Shown here in pieces: positions 1-6,421 of a stretch of DNA of 7,211 nt; the stretch's first letter is position 1; each line of letters begins with the position of its first letter. Position numbers and translations under genes: made by a program. The DNA comes from Treponema sp. (GTDB lineage: Bacteria; Spirochaetota; Spirochaetia; Treponematales; Breznakiellaceae). The notes under the pieces are model-generated. The model was not told where the DNA came from. It ran no database searches and was given only the letters and a program-made list of their open reading frames with translations. The DNA lies in assembly GCA_031256115.1 (NCBI GenBank), contig JAIRRF010000216.1:1-7211 (forward strand). The letters are read 5' to 3'.

Positions 1-1104
1 TGAAACTCTGTATCCAAGTTCTCCCAAAGCATTCACCATGGCCAGTACAACTTCCAATTCTTCTGTTCCCAATGTGTTTGACCGGGAATTGTAAATTCCC
101 AATTGAAGAGCCAGCGCCCGGGCGGCTTCAGCGCTTCTGAGAAAACCAAGGCAGGAAATGGCATTGATTAGGGGAGTCTTCCGGGCAGGATCAGTTCTGA
201 AGGCAGTGAGATTTTGGTTGTAATAGTTAAGCATTAACGGAAGGGCCCTAACCCAGCGGTTTTCCTTAATGCAATTTACCGACAATTCAATAAGTTCTCT
301 TGTTTCGTTCCGTCTGTCTGTGGGAACAGCAAGGGCAGCTTCCAGGGCAATTTCAGCTAATGCACTCTTTTCTTCCTGGGAAAGATTTTCCTGTGCCAGG
401 GCCATTTTAAAGATTTCGAGCCTTTCCACCGGCGGATTGTTAATAATTATCTTCATGCAAAATGCGGAAAAATCACCGTTAATTTCCAAAAGGGCACGGA
501 TCGCTTCTGTTTTAAGGTCTGTAGGGTATATAAAACTTGATGCATACAGAACCGGGTAACTGGAATCATCCCCTGCCTTACCCAAAAGAGTAAACAGGGC
601 GGACAGAAGATCATGATCGGCAAAATAGCCTGAATTATAACGGCGGTTTTGTTCCGTCAGATATTCATTTATTCTTCCTACTACATTGGAAGGAATATTC
701 ATGGACGACAATGACATAAGAATTGCGTAGCGGATTACATTATCCGGAAAGCGCAAAAAAGCCTGCCATAAAGTTTCCGCTCCGGGGCTGTAGGCATATT
801 CTCCCAAACCCTTTACAGCAATAATTGTGAGACTTAACATATCCGGATCTTCCCGAAAAAGTGCAGAGTTTTCTATTACAAAACGCAGCGCCAGGTCGCA
901 GAGACGCCCGTAAAACTCCGGTGCTGCATCATCTTTGGCGGCATCGGAAAGGACATTGACTTTGGTATTTAAACCGGAACGAATAAAAATTCGCTCATAG
1001 GACTGCATAATCGTTTCTCCCGGTGTTTGAGCTTCCAGTACCGGAACAAACATTATCAATACAGACAGAACAAAAAACAAAACAAATGATTTGGATATTA
1101 TCAT
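1..1104 (-). CDS. Exported HEAT-like helical-repeat protein, partial (C-terminus beyond window)
   Basis: A continuous minus-strand reading frame of 368 codons starts at ATG 1104 and is still open at base 1. The N-terminus is a classic signal peptide: Lys5, a hydrophobic core over residues 7-22, and a likely cleavage after VLEA (residue 25), so the protein should leave the cytoplasm. No lipobox cysteine is visible, so a soluble periplasmic form is more likely than a lipoprotein. The remainder is rich in amphipathic helices, with pairs such as NVIRYAILMSLSSM, LKTEAIRALLEI and ELEVVLAMVNALGELG, which resemble HEAT/ARM-type scaffolds; no catalytic motif is seen. A purine-rich Shine-Dalgarno (AGGGGGTG, 1107-1114) precedes the start. 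The gene begins 14 bp after the PilZ gene stop, so the two are probably co-transcribed. Function is unknown; the helical-repeat assignment rests on pattern only. Confidence 0.8.
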   Translation of the reverse strand, partial: MIISKSFVLFFVLSVLIMFVPVLEAQTPGETIMQSYERIFIRSGLNTKVNVLSDAAKDDAAPEFYGRLCDLALRFVIENSALFREDPDMLSLTIIAVKGLGEYAYSPGAETLWQAFLRFPDNVIRYAILMSLSSMNIPSNVVGRINEYLTEQNRRYNSGYFADHDLLSALFTLLGKAGDDSSYPVLYASSFIYPTDLKTEAIRALLEINGDFSAFCMKIIINNPPVERLEIFKMALAQENLSQEEKSALAEIALEAALAVPTDRRNETRELIELSVNCIKENRWVRALPLMLNYYNQNLTAFRTDPARKTPLINAISCLGFLRSAEAARALALQLGIYNSRSNTLGTEELEVVLAMVNALGELGYRVS

Positions 1105-1118
1105 AACACCCCCTGCCT

Positions 1119-2285
1119 TTATAAGGCATCTTCCTTTATGGTGCTTGTTTCTACTGCTGCAATTTCTGCCGCAATTTCTGCCGCTTTTGCAGCATTTTTT
1201 GCGCTTTCTGATACTTCTATTGTATCTACACTGTTTTGATCTTCAGATTCATTTTCTATAATTCGGAACGGTAGTTCCTCGTCATGTTCAGGAAGCATCT
1301 GAAAGACTTGTCCCAAAATCTGGTTACGCGTTTCCAGAACCATGGGGTCCGCTTCAATATGAAGATGCGATTTATTTTCCGCTTCTTTTGTTTCCATCGA
1401 CCGGACTGTTCCGGAAAGACAAATCGGCATATCATCCAGAATAAACTGAACCTTGACACGCAGTCCCGTTGCCGCCTTGCCGCCTATTAGTATGGCGCAT
1501 CCCGTATCTGAAAGGTCTTCTATAAAACATCGTAAACCGGGTTCCATCTCGATATTTCGTGAAGGGCTGTTACCCTGTAGTATATAAAGATATGCCGGAA
1601 TGTGCGTTTTAATCCTGATGGAACGGCGTTTTTGGGTTCTGAACAGGTTTTCTCCGTGGTTTATTTTCAGGGAAGGGGTTGTCCTGGAATAGACTTCGTC
1701 CTCCACTTCCGTATCAAATACATAGCCTGCATCATCTTCCCGCCAAAAATAAACTGACAGTGTCAAGCCTATCCAGGAAAAACCGGTCGGCAGTTTTGTA
1801 TCAACCGGCCGGGCAATGGTTAGGTATTGTCCGATATTTTTTACTATTTTTGACGGAAATACACCCGTATTATTTACCAAAATCCGGATGGGTTGGCCTT
1901 CTTCAATTTGGCGGGAATTGGTAATACCTGTCTTGATTTTTGGTTTCTGCATCTCTACTTTTTTACGGTAATCGTATAGTTTGGAAAGAAAATCCTGAGT
2001 ATCCTGATTGCATCCGCCTGCCAGATGAATAGAACGAACCAGGTTTTTAATGCAGCTATCCAATTGATTCTGGGACCAAAAAAGGGAACTTGGGTCGGCC
2101 AAAGCGCTTTTTACTGCCAGCCGCCGGAGTAGTTCTATTTCTTTTATGCTAAAGCCCGCATCCTTTCCTTTAGCAAAAAAGTTAACCCAGGATTTTTTAT
2201 CGTTACTGTTTGACCGGGACAGGACCAATCCCATAACACCGGCGACTACAACAATAATAACTAAAATTGTAACAAACACTGCCAA
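1119..2285 (-). CDS. Membrane-anchored PilZ-domain protein (probable c-di-GMP receptor)
   Basis: The protein has 388 residues. Residues 4-22 form one hydrophobic segment (signal anchor), followed by Arg/Lys, so the bulk should be cytoplasmic. Residues about 40-115 are helical. Residues about 120-210 form a beta-rich module like the extra N-terminal domain found before PilZ in spirochaete proteins. The PilZ domain spans about 216-330 and carries both c-di-GMP-binding signatures: RxxxR (R220 to R224, in KRRSIR) and DxSxxG (DLSDTG, 257-262). The C-terminal tail (361-378) is an Ala/Glu-rich low-complexity helix. The start is TTG at 2285, supported by AGAAAGG four bases upstream and by the anchor beginning at once. 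c-di-GMP binding follows from family knowledge; the process controlled cannot be read from the sequence. It lies 14 bp upstream of the exported helical-repeat gene and is probably in one operon with it. Confidence 0.9.
   Translation of the reverse strand: MAVFVTILVIIVVVAGVMGLVLSRSNSNDKKSWVNFFAKGKDAGFSIKEIELLRRLAVKSALADPSSLFWSQNQLDSCIKNLVRSIHLAGGCNQDTQDFLSKLYDYRKKVEMQKPKIKTGITNSRQIEEGQPIRILVNNTGVFPSKIVKNIGQYLTIARPVDTKLPTGFSWIGLTLSVYFWREDDAGYVFDTEVEDEVYSRTTPSLKINHGENLFRTQKRRSIRIKTHIPAYLYILQGNSPSRNIEMEPGLRCFIEDLSDTGCAILIGGKAATGLRVKVQFILDDMPICLSGTVRSMETKEAENKSHLHIEADPMVLETRNQILGQVFQMLPEHDEELPFRIIENESEDQNSVDTIEVSESAKNAAKAAEIAAEIAAVETSTIKEDAL
1159..1182. repeat. Two tandem copies of a 12-bp repeat inside the PilZ gene
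   Basis: GCAATTTCTGCC occurs twice back to back (1159-1170 and 1171-1182). On the coding strand it encodes two AEIA-type units in the Ala/Glu-rich tail of the PilZ protein. The unit is a multiple of three, so copy-number change by slippage would lengthen or shorten the tail without a frameshift. Confidence 0.75.
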
Positions 2286-2289
2286 ATTA

Positions 2290-2296
2290 CCTTTCT
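2290..2296 (-). promoter_or_regulatory. Ribosome binding site for the TTG start of the PilZ gene
   Basis: The minus strand reads AGAAAGG followed by four bases (taat) and TTG. This spacing supports the non-ATG start at 2285 and places the membrane anchor at the very N-terminus of the protein. Confidence 0.6.
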
Positions 2297-2298
2297 AT

Positions 2299-2307
2299 TG
2301 ATATAAT
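2299..2307 (+). promoter_or_regulatory. Extended -10 promoter (TGaTATAAT) for the CPBP gene
   Basis: TG at 2299-2300, one base, then a consensus TATAAT at 2302-2307 form an extended -10 element on the plus strand. No good -35 box is found at 16-18 bp upstream, which is tolerated when the extended -10 is perfect. Transcription would start near 2313-2315, at the edge of the Shine-Dalgarno sequence, giving an unusually short leader. Assigned by match to the sigma-70 consensus only. Confidence 0.5.
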
Positions 2308-2312
2308 AGTTC

Positions 2313-2320
2313 AAAAGGAG
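2313..2320 (+). promoter_or_regulatory. Strong Shine-Dalgarno (AAAAGGAG) of the CPBP gene
   Basis: AAAAGGAG lies 26 bases before the TTG at 2347, too far to serve that codon. It lies five bases before an in-frame ATT at 2326, the ideal distance. The frame is open from 2302 onward. The site therefore argues for a start upstream of 2347, probably the rare initiator ATT. Confidence 0.5.
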
Positions 2321-2346
2321 ATCTTATTAAAGTTCTTAATCGCAGG

Positions 2347-2964
2347 TTGATTGAAGCGATTGTCTTGTTTTTTGTCCTGTTTTTCCCCGTGGGAGCCCGG
2401 TTTCCTCCGGGTGAAATAATCAATTTGTTTTTCTGGTGTTTTCCTGCCTGTGTGTTAATTTTCCTTCTCCTGGGGAAAGCCCCGGTTTTTCGCCCAAAAA
2501 GGGACATTATTGTACTTGCCATAGCTTTACCGGCCCTATGCCTTGTGGGATTTCTTGTTTCCCTGGCCGCCGCCTTTTCCGGCTTTTTCCCCCCAGTAGA
2601 AGTTCCTTCTCCCTCCGGTATTTCAGGATGGGTAGAAGTGATCTTCTTTTCCCTTGGCATTGGCTGTCTGGAAGAAGGTTATTTCCGGTACTATCTTCCG
2701 CAGCGGATACGGCAGATCAGAGAAGAACAGGGATTAATACCGGCCTATCCGGATGCTGTTCCTTTTTTGGTTTCTGCCTTAATCTTTGCCTTTTGTCATG
2801 CCTATGAAGGCCCCTGGGGATTTACCAATGCTCTGCTGGCTGCTTTGGCGCTTTCCGTTATTTATGCCAAGAGTTTGTCCTTTCCCGGCATAGCCCTGGC
2901 CCACGGACTTTATAATATTTTCGTCTATTTGAGCGTTTCTCTTAATGGCAGCAACAGCGGCTGA
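2347..2964 (+). CDS. CPBP-family (CAAX protease/bacteriocin-processing, ABI) intramembrane metalloprotease
   Basis: This is a very hydrophobic protein with several membrane segments (roughly residues 4-14, 25-43, 54-78, 96-107, 138-151, 160-174 and 178-198). All the family's active-site motifs are present in order: EExxxR (E109, E110, R114), FxxxH (F147, H151) and HxxxN (H186, N190). In characterised relatives these residues form the catalytic centre of an intramembrane protease. Bacterial members process CAAX-like or peptide substrates or give bacteriocin self-immunity, but the substrate here is unknown. Conventional calling gives TTG at 2347 (205 residues). The strong ribosome site at 2313-2320 instead fits an ATT start at 2326, which adds seven residues (MKVLNRR) and supplies positive charge before the first membrane helix. 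The gene stands alone, divergent from the PilZ gene and convergent with the AOR operon. Confidence 0.88.
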   Translation: MIEAIVLFFVLFFPVGARFPPGEIINLFFWCFPACVLIFLLLGKAPVFRPKRDIIVLAIALPALCLVGFLVSLAAAFSGFFPPVEVPSPSGISGWVEVIFFSLGIGCLEEGYFRYYLPQRIRQIREEQGLIPAYPDAVPFLVSALIFAFCHAYEGPWGFTNALLAALALSVIYAKSLSFPGIALAHGLYNIFVYLSVSLNGSNSG

Positions 2965-2973
2965 AACGCGCCC

Positions 2974-3008
2974 AGTGTTCTGTAATATTTTGAATATTAC
3001 AGAACACT
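2974..3008. terminator. Perfect 16-bp inverted repeat at a convergent gene junction, probable bidirectional terminator
   Basis: Bases 2974-2989 (AGTGTTCTGTAATATT) are the exact reverse complement of 2993-3008, separated by a 3-base loop (TTG). The hairpin lies 9 bp after the stop of the plus-strand CPBP gene and overlaps the stop codon (3007-3009) of the last minus-strand operon gene, where transcripts from both sides should end. Neither side has a following T-run, so it is not a textbook intrinsic terminator. It may end transcription less directly or protect mRNA 3' ends. The inverted repeat is certain; the role is inferred. Confidence 0.65.
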
Positions 3009-3831
3009 AGATCCTTTCGCCGAAAGCGGCAGCAAAAACATCGGAGCTTTTTCTCCTGCGGCAGGTTTCGCATAGGACGGAAGGCAAGGTTTCGCCGGCA
3101 GTTTCCCGAGCAGCTTTTTTCCGGGCAAAGGTGTATTCCTCTTCTGTGGCAAAATCTTTGCCGCAGGCCGTACAGCTAAGGATTTTAAAATCCCTCCCCC
3201 AGATGGACCGTTGTCCTTTGGTTTCTCTGTATTCAATGGCTTTTGTAGGGCATACTTCAGCGCAGCTTCCGCAGCCTATACAATCCGCCGAAGCTTCGTC
3301 GTAAGGGGTGGAAACCTTTTTTATTGTTCCACGACCCATGGTGGAAATGGCACCGGTTCCAAGGCTGGAGCAGGCCAGGGCGCAGCGGCCGCAAAGAATA
3401 CAGGCAGCGCTCAGCCGTTTTGCAGCGGGACTTTCTGTAACGCCTTTTTCCGGCCGGGAAACCGTAAAACGTTTTTCCTCAGCAACTCCGTACATTTGAC
3501 AAAGTGCAGCCAGCAGATCCCCTTCGGGGGCTCTGGTTCGGAGCATTGAAAGAATGGTTTTTCGGATTCCCTTTATTTTTTCACTGTCGGTAAAAACTTC
3601 GCAATCCCTGTTTAACGGGTACACACAGGAAACCACTACTTTATTCCCGTTTCCTTCATTGACTTCCACCACACAAAGGCGGCAGGCGCCCAGACCGGAA
3701 AGGCTGTCGTGATGGCAGAGGGTGGGTACAGGTATACAATTCCGGCGGCAGACTTCCAGAATATACTCGTCTTTTTCCGCCTCGTATGCTTTGCCGTTTA
3801 TCTTGACTTTCAATGCTGAGTTTCCTGACAT
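3007..3831 (-). CDS. NuoG/HydA-N-terminus-like Fe-S adapter subunit of an NADH-linked oxidoreductase
   Basis: The 274-residue protein is built only of electron-transfer modules. Residues 7-75 form a plant-ferredoxin-type [2Fe-2S] domain with C39, C50, C53 and C69. Residues about 140-200 hold two [4Fe-4S] motifs, C144/C147/C150/C154 and C184/C187/C190/C194, followed by C194-Pro. The C-terminus has two CxxC pairs (C220/C223 and C254/C257), possibly a zinc ribbon or another cluster. The His-Cys cluster segment usual in NuoG, the H-cluster domain of [FeFe]-hydrogenase and the molybdopterin domain are all absent. The natural role is a wire between the NuoF-like flavoprotein and a separate catalytic subunit, here the AOR of the same operon. 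Its ATG overlaps the NuoF-like stop (TGATG), with GGGGAGG eight bases upstream. It is the last gene of the operon. Confidence 0.85.
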   Translation of the reverse strand: MSGNSALKVKINGKAYEAEKDEYILEVCRRNCIPVPTLCHHDSLSGLGACRLCVVEVNEGNGNKVVVSCVYPLNRDCEVFTDSEKIKGIRKTILSMLRTRAPEGDLLAALCQMYGVAEEKRFTVSRPEKGVTESPAAKRLSAACILCGRCALACSSLGTGAISTMGRGTIKKVSTPYDEASADCIGCGSCAEVCPTKAIEYRETKGQRSIWGRDFKILSCTACGKDFATEEEYTFARKKAARETAGETLPSVLCETCRRRKSSDVFAAAFGERI

Positions 3832-5660
3832 CAGGATTTCCTCCCCTTTACATCAATCGCCCCAAAAGGACAATCGTTTCTGCATGTCCCGCAGCTTATA
3901 CAGAGTTTTTTATCAATGCTATGGGCTTTGTTTTTTTCACCGCTGACAGCAGAAACCGGACAGGATTTCCGACAGATACCGCAGCCCTTGCACAGATCTT
4001 TTTGAATGCTGAACGAAGTAAGCGCGGCACAGACTCCGGCAGGACAAACATTGTTTTTAAGATGGGCTTCGTATTCATCCTTGTAATATTTAATGGTTGT
4101 CAGAACAGGATTCGGGGCGCTCTTGCCAAGGCCGCAGAGAGCGGCTTCCTTCATTGTAATTCCGGTTTCCTCGAGACTTTCAATATCGCCCTCCCGGCCT
4201 TTACCGGCGGTTAGGTCGCTGAGGATTTCCAGCATACGCTTTAATCCTTCCCGGCAGGGGGTACATTTGCCGCAGCTTTCCTCGGCCAGGAATTTAGTAT
4301 AGTACCGGGCAATCTCTACCATACAGGTCCGGTCGTCCATAACAATGACGCCCCCGGAACCCATCATGGAACCATATTTGTCCAGGGTTTCAAAGTCCAG
4401 GGGCAGATCCAATAATGAGGCAGGGATACAACCCCCCGAGGGTCCGCCGGTCTGAACCGCCTTAAATTCCCTTTTGCCAAGGATACCGCCGCCTATATCG
4501 AATACAAGCTGACGCAAAGTTGTTCCCATGGGTACTTCCACAAGACCGGTGCGCTTTACTTTGCCTACCAGGGCAAAGACCTTGGTTCCAGGGCTTGCTT
4601 CGGTTCCGGTTTTTTTAAATTGGACTCCCCCCATGGAAATAATACAGGGGATGTTCGCCAGGGTTTCCACATTGTTCAGTACCGTGGGTTTGTCCCAGAG
4701 ACCCCGCTGCACCGAACGAATATATTTAGTTCTGGGCTCGCCGACCCGGCCTTCAATTGACGCCATCAGCGCCGATGACTCGCCGCAGACAAAAGCGCCG
4801 CCGCCCCGGACTACGGAAATATCAAAATCCCAGCCGGAACCCAGTATATTTTTTCCCAGGTATTTTTCCGCCCGGGCGGTTTCCAATGCCTTGTGTACGT
4901 TTTTCTGGGCAAGATCGTATTCGTCCCGGATATACATAAAGCCTTCTGCAGCGCCAATTGCTCTGGCGGCAATGCAAAGACCTTCAATAACACTGTGGGG
5001 ATCCCCTTCCAGGATGGAGCGATCCATGAATGCACCGGGGTCACCCTCGTCTCCGTTGCATACTACATATTTTGGAGTTTCTTCATATCCCGCACATTGA
5101 CGCCATTTACGGCCCGTGGGAAAACCTGCGCCTCCCCGTCCCCGGAGGCCGGATTTTTCAATCTCTTCAATTATTTTATCTGGGCTCATGGAAAGGGCTT
5201 TTTTCAAGGCCTCAAAGCCGCCATAAGCAATATAGTCCTTAATATTCCCCGGCTCGATAAGACCCGTACGGCCAAGGGTTATTTTATGTTGCTGGGCATA
5301 AAAAGGATTTTCTTTTTGTGAATGTACTTTCTTTCCCGTGTCGTCAGTGTAGAGCAGCCGTTCAACTATTCCGCCTGTACCGGCGATATGGTTTATTATT
5401 TCTTCCGCGTCGGCGGGCTTTACCCGGTAATAAGAAATATCATCCGGCATTATCCGGACTATGGGCCCGTTTTCGCAGAAACCATTGCAGCCCGTGGTTT
5501 TAATTCCACCGTTTAAGTTTACCTTTATTTTCAATTTGCCGCTTTTTATCATCGCCTCCGCCGCTTTTTCAAGGGCATCGGCAGTTTTCTTTGCTCCGCC
5601 GGCTATACAGCCGGTACCGCAACAGATCAGCAGGGTTCGTTCTGAAAGAACTTTATCCAT
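3831..5660 (-). CDS. nuoF: NuoF/HydB/HndC-type NADH-binding flavoprotein with N-terminal thioredoxin-like and C-terminal ferredoxin domains
   Basis: The 609-residue protein has four parts. Residues 8-92 are a thioredoxin-like [2Fe-2S] domain (C13 or C14, C18, C58, C62). Residues about 125-450 are the FMN/NADH core, with GLRGRGGAGFPTGRKW (171-186), CNGDEGDPGAF (201-211) and the GGGAFVCGESSALMASIEG segment (287-305). Next is the NuoF [4Fe-4S] site, ESCGKCTPC (C463, C466, C469) with C509. Last come two ferredoxin-type [4Fe-4S] motifs, C557/560/563/567 and C587/590/593/597. This layout is that of bifurcating-hydrogenase and NADH-formate dehydrogenase subunits rather than the ~430-residue NuoF of complex I. 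It should exchange electrons between NAD(H) and the Fe-S chain, possibly with ferredoxin as a further partner. The ATG overlaps the NuoE-like stop by 8 bp, and GAGGGGG precedes it. Confidence 0.93.
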   Translation of the reverse strand: MDKVLSERTLLICCGTGCIAGGAKKTADALEKAAEAMIKSGKLKIKVNLNGGIKTTGCNGFCENGPIVRIMPDDISYYRVKPADAEEIINHIAGTGGIVERLLYTDDTGKKVHSQKENPFYAQQHKITLGRTGLIEPGNIKDYIAYGGFEALKKALSMSPDKIIEEIEKSGLRGRGGAGFPTGRKWRQCAGYEETPKYVVCNGDEGDPGAFMDRSILEGDPHSVIEGLCIAARAIGAAEGFMYIRDEYDLAQKNVHKALETARAEKYLGKNILGSGWDFDISVVRGGGAFVCGESSALMASIEGRVGEPRTKYIRSVQRGLWDKPTVLNNVETLANIPCIISMGGVQFKKTGTEASPGTKVFALVGKVKRTGLVEVPMGTTLRQLVFDIGGGILGKREFKAVQTGGPSGGCIPASLLDLPLDFETLDKYGSMMGSGGVIVMDDRTCMVEIARYYTKFLAEESCGKCTPCREGLKRMLEILSDLTAGKGREGDIESLEETGITMKEAALCGLGKSAPNPVLTTIKYYKDEYEAHLKNNVCPAGVCAALTSFSIQKDLCKGCGICRKSCPVSAVSGEKNKAHSIDKKLCISCGTCRNDCPFGAIDVKGRKS

Positions 5661-6135
5661 TTTTTCCCCCTCGGCAGGCTTTCAAAATCGCCTCTACCTG
5701 ATCGGGTTTAACTTGGGGGTGGTATTGTTCGTCTACCACCATCACCGGAGCTATGGCGCAGGCTCCCAGACAATTTACGGTTTCCACCGTAAAAAAACCG
5801 TCAGCGGTGGTTTCTCCGGCCTTGACCCCCAGAATCCGTTCCAGGGCATCCAGCAAGACAGGGGCTCCGCGGATATGGCAGGCGGTTCCGTCACAAACCC
5901 TGATAACATGCTTTCCCTTGGGTTTGAGGCTAAGTGCACGGTAGAAGGTTGCCATGGCAAACAGTTTTGCAATTTTTGTATCCAGATACCTGGAAAGAAT
6001 ATCAAAACCTTCCCGGGGTATATAGCCGAAGCTGCGCTGCATATCCTGTAAAATAGCCAAACTGTGCCGCTTGTCCCTGGGATATGATTCAACTATTTTG
6101 GTAATAGATTTAACAGAAAGATCCGGTTCTGCCAA
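5653..6135 (-). CDS. nuoE: NuoE/HydC/HndA-type [2Fe-2S] subunit
   Basis: At 160 residues this is normal length for the family. The N-terminal half is a helical bundle with the conserved stretch LAILQDMQRSFGYIP (26-40) and the ATFYRAL segment (62-68). The C-terminal half is a thioredoxin-like fold binding one [2Fe-2S] cluster through C81 and C86 (CDGTAC) and C122 and C126 (CLGAC). It partners the NuoF-like protein in the NADH module and acts in the cytoplasm. The start is TTG at 6135, chosen because TAGGAGGTG sits six bases upstream and no in-frame ATG fits better. That ribosome site includes the stop codon of the MoaD-like gene, and the gene's own stop overlaps the nuoF-like start, so translation of the three genes appears coupled. 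Confidence 0.93.
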   Translation of the reverse strand: MAEPDLSVKSITKIVESYPRDKRHSLAILQDMQRSFGYIPREGFDILSRYLDTKIAKLFAMATFYRALSLKPKGKHVIRVCDGTACHIRGAPVLLDALERILGVKAGETTADGFFTVETVNCLGACAIAPVMVVDEQYHPQVKPDQVEAILKACRGGKNG

Positions 6136-6139
6136 TTCG

Positions 6140-6148
6140 CACCTCCTA
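6140..6148 (-). promoter_or_regulatory. Near-perfect Shine-Dalgarno overlapping the MoaD-like stop codon
   Basis: The minus strand reads TAGGAGGTG, then CGAA and TTG. The TAG is the stop codon of the upstream MoaD-like gene. The match to the 16S rRNA tail is close to full, and spacing to the TTG at 6135 is right. It decides the NuoE-like start and couples the two genes. Confidence 0.75.
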
Positions 6149-6418
6149 TCCCCCTGCTATTAAAGGGAAAATATCTACCCGGTCATCGGGATTTAGGGGA
6201 GCGGCGAGCCCCCCTAAATGGTTTACATGCCGGCCATTAACCAAAACGATAATTTCGCCAAATGTATCTTCACCTTTGGGATAGATTTTTTGCCGCAGTT
6301 TATCGCCGTAATGATCGCAGAGAGATCGGGTCAGGGCGCCGACGGTTTCCTGGTAAGGAAAATCCGTTTCGGCGCAGCCGGTAATATTCCTAAGATAGGC
6401 AAAAAACCTGACCCGCAT
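6146..6418 (-). CDS. MoaD/ThiS-family sulfur-carrier-like protein
   Basis: The 90-residue protein has a ubiquitin-like (beta-grasp) pattern. It opens with MRVRFFAYLRNITG, typical of MoaD, has a central VLVNGRHV strand-turn (63-70), then LNPDDRVDIFPLIAGG at the end. The terminal Gly-Gly is the hallmark of family members that are adenylated and carry a thiocarboxylate. MoaD donates sulfur to the dithiolene of molybdopterin; MoaD-like genes beside AOR genes are thought to serve the tungsten form of the cofactor. Position directly after the AOR gene (ATG three bases after its TAG) supports that reading. The only ribosome site is GAGG touching the ATG, so initiation probably depends on ribosomes finishing the AOR gene. 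A pure structural role in the complex cannot be excluded. Confidence 0.88.
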   Translation of the reverse strand: MRVRFFAYLRNITGCAETDFPYQETVGALTRSLCDHYGDKLRQKIYPKGEDTFGEIIVLVNGRHVNHLGGLAAPLNPDDRVDIFPLIAGG

Positions 6419-6421
6419 CCT

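Noticed and set aside
269..559. Plus-strand open frame of 96 codons
   Set aside because: It lies antisense to the long open frame with a signal peptide on the minus strand (1-1104) and has no ribosome site or recognisable motif.
2303..2331. Minus-strand promoter for the PilZ gene (TATTAT at 2303-2308 with TTTAAT at 2326-2331)
   Set aside because: The spacing is 17 bp but both hexamers are weak matches in AT-rich sequence; not strong enough to list as a feature.
2295..2660. Minus-strand open frame of 121 codons over the CPBP gene
   Set aside because: Its translation is a Lys/Arg/Thr-rich shadow of a hydrophobic membrane protein, and the opposite strand carries complete catalytic motifs.
4528..6051. 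Long plus-strand open frames opposite the NuoE- and NuoF-like genes
   Set aside because: They are antisense shadows of strongly conserved proteins, with compositionally odd translations and no domain.
3007..6135. Part of a respiratory complex I (nuo) operon or an [FeFe]-hydrogenase (hnd/hyd) operon
   Set aside because: No membrane Nuo subunits, NuoC/D or H-cluster domain are present. The Fe-S adapter ends at 274 residues and the linked catalytic gene is AOR.
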